From the NCBI GenBank assembly GCA_002696645.1, contig NZSA01000086.1, positions 1-55,184 of the forward strand: DNA of 55,184 bases, given 5' to 3'. Every line of letters begins with the position of its first letter. Positions within the stretch are counted from its first letter, which is position 1. Below, piece after piece: positions 50,471 to 55,184 of the stretch. The DNA is from Rhodospirillales bacterium (GTDB lineage Bacteria; Pseudomonadota; Alphaproteobacteria; UBA8366; Aestuariispiraceae). Under the pieces are notes generated by a model, which saw only the letters and a list, made by a program, of their open reading frames with translations, was not told the DNA's origin and did not search any database. Both the position numbers and the translations under genes were made by a program.

Positions 50471-51027
50471 ATGGCGATTTGGTCGCGCGCGCGACGTTGC
50501 CTGGGGGTCTTTTCTCGCGCCAGCAGGTCTTCCTCCAGCAATTGATCCGCGTCGCCGGTGCGACCGATTGCAATAACCGTCATTGGTTTATAGATCTCCG
50601 GTACCCCCAGAGTATCTGCTATCTTTGAGTCGAATCCCGCCATCTGATGGGTTGAAAGCCCCAGTGCCTGTGCCTGAATCGTCAGATGGGCGACCGCTTG
50701 CCCCGTGTCATAGGCTGCGTGGGGCAGGGGCGATTGATCCTCCTTCACGTGCTTTGCCAGGGCGAGAATGAGGACGGCCGCATTCGGCGCCCATTTCGCA
50801 TTGCCGGGCTTCAGCGATTTTACAATTTCGGCGAAAGTAGAGTCTCCACGAATTCCGATCAGAAAACGCCACGGTTGGGTGTTGCTGGCGGATGGGGCCC
50901 ATCTGGCTGCTTCCAAAAGGGTATCAATCGCAGCTCCCTCCATACTGTCGTTTGGATCAAAGGCGCGCGGGCTCCATCTTTCGGCCAGCAGGTCATGGAT
51001 GGGGGGTGAGGCATTGGCTCTTTTCAT
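50437..51027 (-). CDS. Nitroreductase-family FMN oxidoreductase
   Basis: A 196-residue protein of the NfsA/NfsB-like nitroreductase fold. The opening LLAERWSPRAFDPND and the RWAPSASNTQPWRFLIG block are the FMN-binding hallmarks of the family. It reduces nitro groups, quinones or flavins with NAD(P)H. It is divergent from the SDR-like gene and its 3' end overlaps the MmgE/PrpD gene, so the two messages are complementary over 34 bases. A GC-rich dyad sits in its promoter. Confidence 0.88.
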   Translation of the reverse strand: MKRANASPPIHDLLAERWSPRAFDPNDSMEGAAIDTLLEAARWAPSASNTQPWRFLIGIRGDSTFAEIVKSLKPGNAKWAPNAAVLILALAKHVKEDQSPLPHAAYDTGQAVAHLTIQAQALGLSTHQMAGFDSKIADTLGVPEIYKPMTVIAIGRTGDADQLLEEDLLAREKTPRQRRARDQIAIQGRWSKSLED

Positions 51028-51066
51028 GAAGTGGCTCCATCTATTAACAAAAGCATCTAGACAATG

Positions 51067-51079
51067 TGCGCCTGGCGCA
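51067..51079. promoter_or_regulatory. Dyad TGCGC-CTG-GCGCA in the nitroreductase/SDR promoter
   Basis: A perfect 5-bp-arm dyad in the 154-base divergent region, 40 bases before the nitroreductase start. It resembles the TGCGC-TAA-GCGCA dyad at 37941-37953 before the TRAP operon, though the outer bases differ from the full shared operator. Confidence 0.45.
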
Positions 51080-51181
51080 TTAATGTTTATTAGATGAAAT
51101 TGAACGATGCGCTAACTTAAGTCAACCGACAGGATATCGAGTGCCATCCTAGGCGGGTTTCATGAAAAGAGGAACGAACGC

Positions 51182-51913
51182 GTGAGCGAAGAATTTTCGG
51201 GTAAAGTAATTTGGGTGGTTGGTGCGACGGGCGCCCTTGGTGAAGATATTGTAAATCAATTGACCTCGAAAGGGGCAACTGTCATTGCCTCTTCCCGGCA
51301 AATAGAGGGGAAGGGGGCGCCGGTCCTTGGAATCCATCCGATGAATGTCGATGTCACAAGGTTCGAAACAACGGAAATGGTGGCACAGCGTATTGTTAAG
51401 GACCACGGCGGCATCGATGGGTTGGTGGTGACAACCACATTACCGATCTTTGGAGACTTCATGGATCTTGGGGATGCAGAATGGGAGGCAGTGCTGGAAA
51501 CGAAGATGATGGGCACGATCCGCCTAATTCGTGCGGTCGTCCCATCTATGCAGGCGCGGGGTGGGGGCAGCATTGTTGCGCTGAGTGGTGGTGGTGGGAT
51601 CAACCCGTCGCTGCGACATTTACCCGGTTCAGTCGCGAATGCCGGAATAAATCTGGTGGTCAAGGGGCTGGCGAAGCGTTTCGGGCCGGATCAGATCCGG
51701 ATAAATGTGGTTTCTCCTGGGCCAATTGAATCGCCCCGACTGGAAGCGATTCGAAAGGCCAAGGGACCCAGCACGAAAACACCGCTTGGCGGAGCTGGCG
51801 AACCGGATGATGTCAGTAATGCTGTCGTCTTTCTGTTGTCCAGTAAGGCCAAATATATTACCGGCGCCAACCTTGCGATTGATGGTGGCGGTCGCCTGGA
51901 AGATCCTAAATAG
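51182..51913 (+). CDS. SDR-fold protein lacking the catalytic Tyr-Lys
   Basis: A 243-residue Rossmann-fold short-chain dehydrogenase-like protein. The NAD(P) loop VVGATGALG is present near residue 12, and the C-terminal INVVSPGPIESPR and TGANLAIDGGGR are typical. The active-site YxxxK position reads GSVAN, so both the Tyr and the Lys are missing while the upstream Ser region is kept. It may bind a nucleotide without classical reduction, or use another mechanism. The GTG at 51182 has AGAGGAAC upstream. Followed by the exporter gene after 42 bases. Confidence 0.82.
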   Translation: MSEEFSGKVIWVVGATGALGEDIVNQLTSKGATVIASSRQIEGKGAPVLGIHPMNVDVTRFETTEMVAQRIVKDHGGIDGLVVTTTLPIFGDFMDLGDAEWEAVLETKMMGTIRLIRAVVPSMQARGGGSIVALSGGGGINPSLRHLPGSVANAGINLVVKGLAKRFGPDQIRINVVSPGPIESPRLEAIRKAKGPSTKTPLGGAGEPDDVSNAVVFLLSSKAKYITGANLAIDGGGRLEDPK

Positions 51914-51955
51914 GCGCTTTTACACACTCAATGATCTAAAACCGGATTCATCAGT

Positions 51956-52990
51956 ATGCCAATCTCAATCATGGACTGGATACGGTCCATAATGGAGCGC
52001 CTAAAGCCAGCGTCTATATTCAATCACTTCCCAGGTTTTCTGGTTTGTGTCGTCGTTGCGACTGCGGCGCAGTTCATATCAGAACATTACGGCGCGCCTG
52101 TAATGCTGATGGCGCTGCTGCTGGGGATGGCCCTGCATTTTCTATCTGTGGAAGGCCGCTGTATGACGGGCATCCAATTCTGCGGACGGGCGGTGTTGCG
52201 CATTGGCGTTGCCTTGATGGGGGTGCGGATCAGTGCATCCCTTTTGGCGGTTGTTGGGCCTTGGCACATTGCCTTGCTTGGTGTGGCACTGCTGCTGTGT
52301 ATTGCCTTTGCCATGCTACTAGGGCGCTTTCTGCGGGTGCGAAAAACTTTTGCATTGTTGACTGGGGGGACCGTCGCAATTTGCGGCGCGTCGGCGGCGA
52401 TGGCCATAGCCTCTGTATTGCCACGTCATAAGGATTCTGAAAAAAACCTATTGTTTACGGTTGTTGGAGTTACGGTTCTCAGCACGGTAGCCATGATTCT
52501 GTATCCGATCCTGGCCGGGCAGCTATTTGACACGGAAGCAGAGATTGGATTCTTCCTGGGGGCAACGATACACGATGTCGCTCAGGTGGTTGGTGCCGGA
52601 TTCTCGGTGTCCGAAAATACAGGTGATATTGCCACCCTAGTAAAATTGATCCGGGTCTCACTTTTGGCGCCCGTGGTTGTGGTGATTGCTCTCGCGGTTC
52701 GAAGTCAGGGTCGTCACACCGGCTCGATGGGTTCACGCCCCCCGCTACTTCCGGGTTTTGTGCTGGGTTTCCTTGTTCTGGCCGCGCTTAACTCTTTTGA
52801 TCTGATCCCTTTGGCGATCACTGACGGATTAGGCGAAATCTCCCGCTGGTCCCTGATCATTGCCATCTCTGCCGTTGGAATGAAAACGTCATTAGGTGAG
52901 GTTATGGGGATTGGCCGATCTGCTATGATTCTAATCCTAGCAGATACGATCTTCCTAGCCGCTGTCATTTTGGGCGGGCTTGCTCTGTAG
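51956..52990 (+). CDS. YeiH-type putative sulfate/sulfite exporter family protein
   Basis: A 344-residue inner-membrane protein with about ten helices. The conserved GGTVAICGASAAMAIASVLP and GATIHDVAQVVGAGFSVSENTGDIATLVKLIRVSLLAPVV blocks identify the YeiH (Cons_hypoth698) family. Some members are reported as sulfate or sulfite exporters; others are uncharacterised. It follows the SDR-like gene in a likely two-gene unit. Its presence supports release of inorganic sulfur by the nearby catabolic genes, as inference. Confidence 0.85.
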   Translation: MPISIMDWIRSIMERLKPASIFNHFPGFLVCVVVATAAQFISEHYGAPVMLMALLLGMALHFLSVEGRCMTGIQFCGRAVLRIGVALMGVRISASLLAVVGPWHIALLGVALLLCIAFAMLLGRFLRVRKTFALLTGGTVAICGASAAMAIASVLPRHKDSEKNLLFTVVGVTVLSTVAMILYPILAGQLFDTEAEIGFFLGATIHDVAQVVGAGFSVSENTGDIATLVKLIRVSLLAPVVVVIALAVRSQGRHTGSMGSRPPLLPGFVLGFLVLAALNSFDLIPLAITDGLGEISRWSLIIAISAVGMKTSLGEVMGIGRSAMILILADTIFLAAVILGGLAL

Positions 52991-53204
52991 ACTGGGTCGC
53001 CGCGAAGGTCCTTTCGCTGCTATAACTCGGCTATTTGAAGCGCGCAGGTCATTGTCAGCGGCAATCTCACTTTTTGAAGCAGCCGTTTCATCTCCGATGG
53101 CGAAAGGTGCGCACATGTCTTGCGCCCGTTAAAGAATGTCTTTCCAGATTGGCGCTCAGCCTGCAGGAAACCTCTGTAGCTGCCGTTCCCGGTTTGCGGG
53201 CGGG

Positions 53205-54200
53205 CTAATTATGGGGCCGCTTGATCGGGGCCCCTTCGGCTATAGAGCCTTCGCGCCATTGCGTGGCGCTCATCCCAAACTCGCGCTTAAACGCTTTGCT
53301 GAAAACAGAAGCATCGGTATAGCCCCAGACACTTGCAATCTCCATCACGTTGAGGTGGCATTTTTGCGGATCCAACAAATCCTCTTTGCAGCGGGATAAG
53401 CGCAGCCTGTGTATATAAGCGCTGACGCTAGATTCAGCGCGTTCAAACAGCTTGTGAAGGTATCGGACGGAAATTCGCTGGGACCGCGCTACTGTTTCGG
53501 CTGACAAGGAAATGTCATGAAGGTTCCTGAGAATGTATTGTTGGATCTGCTCCAGGTGTATTTCAGCAAGGGACTCTTTCTCGCCTTTTACCGATCCTTC
53601 AAGTAGCGCGGCGGAGGCGGCGAGGAACACGCCCTTGACGCCACTGGAGCGCTCTCCCTGACGAAGGTCATCGATGCGCCGGACCATCTGTTGCATAAGC
53701 CCTTCCACCAACAGGCCGACACCATTGTTCGTGGTGGTCCGTGCGCCTCGGAACCTGGCCGCTCTTGGAATGCGTGACGCAACGTCGCTCCAGGGCACGA
53801 CCAGAGTTGTCTTTTGCATCGTTTCCAACACTTCAAACTCATATGGAACGTCACTGCGCCAGGCGATTACATCTCCCGCACGCGCAATGACCTGCTCCGT
53901 CCCGAACTGAATTTTCTCGACTCCGGATTGGATGATCTGGATGCCAAAGCTGGGGCATTCATGATGGACCTTCGTCCTGTCCCTTCGACCCGAGCAGGGG
54001 TCGCAGCGGCATTCTATGAGGGACAGGCCATTGATCTCGCGCGACCGAATTTTGGATGAGAAACCAACGGACAATCGCTTCGTGATTTCGATGGGGCGAT
54101 ACACCGCGCCCATTGCCTGCTGCAATGCATCTGTTCGGTCCGCAAAGGGTATATTGGACGCGGACCAATGCTGTTCGCTCGATAGAATCGTTCCTTGCAT
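53205..54200 (-). CDS. AraC-family transcriptional regulator
   Basis: A 331-residue regulator with an AraC-binding-like N-terminal domain (about residues 45-200) and a C-terminal double helix-turn-helix (about 225-325, with VARSQRISVRYLHKLFE and the closing VWGYTDASVFSKAFKREFGMSATQWRE). I chose the ATG at 54200 because GGGAGGAGGC precedes it; a start at 54281 would run through the promoter repeats. It is divergent from the cupin gene and likely activates it. The gap 52991-53204 before it holds nothing I recognise. Confidence 0.9.
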   Translation of the reverse strand: MQGTILSSEQHWSASNIPFADRTDALQQAMGAVYRPIEITKRLSVGFSSKIRSREINGLSLIECRCDPCSGRRDRTKVHHECPSFGIQIIQSGVEKIQFGTEQVIARAGDVIAWRSDVPYEFEVLETMQKTTLVVPWSDVASRIPRAARFRGARTTTNNGVGLLVEGLMQQMVRRIDDLRQGERSSGVKGVFLAASAALLEGSVKGEKESLAEIHLEQIQQYILRNLHDISLSAETVARSQRISVRYLHKLFERAESSVSAYIHRLRLSRCKEDLLDPQKCHLNVMEIASVWGYTDASVFSKAFKREFGMSATQWREGSIAEGAPIKRPHN

Positions 54201-54220
54201 TCTTGCCTCCTCCCTTATTC

Positions 54221-54257
54221 TGCACAATGTGCACATTTTGACCAATCGTAGTGCACA
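54221..54257. promoter_or_regulatory. TGCACA direct repeats in the AraC/cupin promoter region
   Basis: Three copies of TGCACA at 54221-54226, 54230-54235 and 54252-54257, the last two 22 bases apart (two helix turns). The first pair also forms TGCAC-AAT-GTGCA. Direct half-sites in helical phase suit an AraC-type activator. Confidence 0.5.
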
Positions 54258-54349
54258 AAAGGGCAAAAAGCTATCAGGCAACTTAGCTATAGTCGATTAG
54301 ATCGCCTCCAAGGCGGCAGCTTGCAATAATCACAAATGGGAGGATTTAC

Positions 54350-54784
54350 ATGAGTAACGCGCGACTGCCCGAAGTTGCAACGCAACTTGACCAGGTTGAT
54401 TGGAAGCCATTTCCCGAGCCTTTCGCTTTTGGCGGTATCCGTTGGAAGCTTCTCCACACCAGCCCGGGTACCGGGGACTGGTCGGCCATCTTCGACTGCC
54501 CCAAAGGATCCAGCATTGCCCCTCACACGCATTTTGCGAGCGGTCAGTATCTTTTGACCAAAGGGCGTATGGACATTCGTGGTGGAGTGGAGAAGGGTGG
54601 AGCAACGGTTCTTGCTCCAAGCCATGGATACGAGTCTAACGGTGCCGTTCACGAGCACACCAATTTCCCGATCGATAGTGAATTCTACATGACGTTTGAT
54701 GGTCCCGTTGTATTCACCAACCCGGATGGCTCGGTGATGGCCGTTGTCGGGTGGGAGCAAGCCCGGGCTGCTTGGTCGGCCTAG
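54350..54784 (+). CDS. Cupin-domain protein (ChrR/acetylacetone dioxygenase-like)
   Basis: A 144-residue single-domain cupin. Likely metal His residues are in APHTHFASGQYLLTKG (about residues 58-75) and later HEHTNFPIDSEFYMTFDG. The family includes small non-haem dioxygenases that cleave beta-diketones or hydroxyacetophenones, and ChrR-like sensor domains. The start has GGGAGGAT upstream. It is divergent from the AraC regulator and followed by a hairpin and an acyl-CoA synthetase gene, which fits cleavage of an aromatic ketone or diketone and activation of the acid formed. That pathway is inference. Confidence 0.8.
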   Translation: MSNARLPEVATQLDQVDWKPFPEPFAFGGIRWKLLHTSPGTGDWSAIFDCPKGSSIAPHTHFASGQYLLTKGRMDIRGGVEKGGATVLAPSHGYESNGAVHEHTNFPIDSEFYMTFDGPVVFTNPDGSVMAVVGWEQARAAWSA

Positions 54785-54804
54785 TCCCCACCCAAGCAAT
54801 ACAG

Positions 54805-54833
54805 GCTGTGGCGGCATTCTGGGCCGCCACAGC
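54805..54833 (+). terminator. Perfect 11-bp hairpin after the cupin gene
   Basis: GCTGTGGCGGC (54805-54815) and GCCGCCACAGC (54823-54833) pair perfectly across a 7-nt loop. It lacks a T-tract, so it may be a partial terminator or a message-protecting hairpin between the cupin and synthetase genes. Confidence 0.55.
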
Positions 54834-54883
54834 TTGAGAGAAGCATTCAATAATCGATAAGGTCATTGACCATAGGGGGAGCA

Positions 54884-55184
54884 TTGGAAACCACTGTTGG
54901 AGGACTCATTCGGGCGGCCGCTCGTCGCTATGGTGCGAAGACTGCACTCATTGTTGGGGATGCAACGTATAGTTACGCTGCGCTTGACGAACAGTCGTCC
55001 ATTCTGGCTGCTCATCTTGAGCAGATGGGATTTCAGAAGGGCGACGTAATCTCTCTGTGTGCGCCCAATTCCGCTGAGTGGATCATCAGCTATTACGCTA
55101 TCCTCAAAATGGGGGGTGTGGTCAATCCGCTGAATCTGATGCTGACACCCACGGAAGTCGCTTACGCAATGAAAGATTGCGGTG
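54884..55184 (+). CDS. AMP-dependent acyl-CoA synthetase, N-terminal part (runs off window)
   Basis: The first 100 codons of an adenylate-forming enzyme, cut by the window end. A TTG at 54884 with AGGGGGAG just upstream is the likely start. The chain shows DATYSYAALDEQSSILAAHL, GFQKGDVISLCAPNSAEWIISYYAILKMGGVVNPLN and PTEVAYAMKDCG, the standard opening of ligase family members that activate carboxylic acids as CoA thioesters. The P-loop and later motifs lie beyond the window. It probably follows the cupin in one transcription unit. Confidence 0.85.
   Translation, partial: METTVGGLIRAAARRYGAKTALIVGDATYSYAALDEQSSILAAHLEQMGFQKGDVISLCAPNSAEWIISYYAILKMGGVVNPLNLMLTPTEVAYAMKDCG

Overview
The window reads as a moderate-GC proteobacterium, most likely a marine or soil alphaproteobacterium. 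This rests on gene content and gene style only: LivHMGF, TAXI-TRAP and Dpp-type transporters, CO-dehydrogenase-like molybdenum hydroxylases, MocD/MocE-like genes, many Rieske oxygenases and GcvA-type LysR regulators. No rRNA or complete tRNA gene was seen. The first ~205-220 bases are AT-rich, code on the minus strand for the start of an SF2 helicase, and look like a chimeric join to unrelated DNA.

Layout. (1) 205-3595: a truncated TonB-dependent siderophore receptor, then PepSY, DUF4198, DUF3649-like and DUF3325-like genes, an iron-siderophore uptake/reduction operon. (2) 4098-11233: two paralogous Liv-type binding proteins, each behind an almost identical sigma-54 promoter, with a PhyH-type dioxygenase between them and one shared LivHMGF transporter. 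(3) 11269-20014: a phosphoribosyltransferase, a small Rieske protein, a DUF1116 (AllG-like) protein, a MarR regulator, a three-subunit molybdenum hydroxylase whose iron-sulfur subunit is fused to a CoxG domain, and a divergent dihydroorotase-like amidohydrolase. Together they look like an N-heterocycle or ureide catabolic module. (4) 20139-23535: a possible tRNA-fMet attachment-site relic, then a MocE ferredoxin, a PanB-like gene broken by one in-frame TGA, a MocD-like membrane oxygenase and a divergent LysR gene. (5) 23583-29450: a Rieske oxygenase, its reductase, a sulfatase and a DoeB-like deacylase, under a LysR regulator with a perfect dyad at the operon front. (6) 29661-36821: a family-5 binding protein, a GlcD-like oxidase, a HisC-like aminotransferase, a Rieske oxygenase and DppB/DppC without ATPases.

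(7) 36919-52990 is the most unusual block. It has a flavin reductase, a 34-bp tandem repeat carrying a 16-bp palindrome, a TAXI-TRAP transporter, an IclR regulator, a four-domain rhodanese, a DszC-like flavin monooxygenase, a deiodinase-like redoxin, a two-subunit ring-hydroxylating oxygenase, a VOC protein, a fumarylacetoacetase-family hydrolase, MmgE/PrpD, a nitroreductase, an SDR-like protein without its catalytic YxxxK, and a YeiH-type exporter. A shared operator (YGCACRAAMRTGCGC) lies in front of the flavin reductase, the TRAP operon and the monooxygenase. It ties them into one candidate regulon, which I suggest handles an organosulfur or aromatic substrate. (8) 53205-55184: an AraC regulator, a cupin and the start of an acyl-CoA synthetase.

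All functions are read from motifs and gene context. No database search was run.
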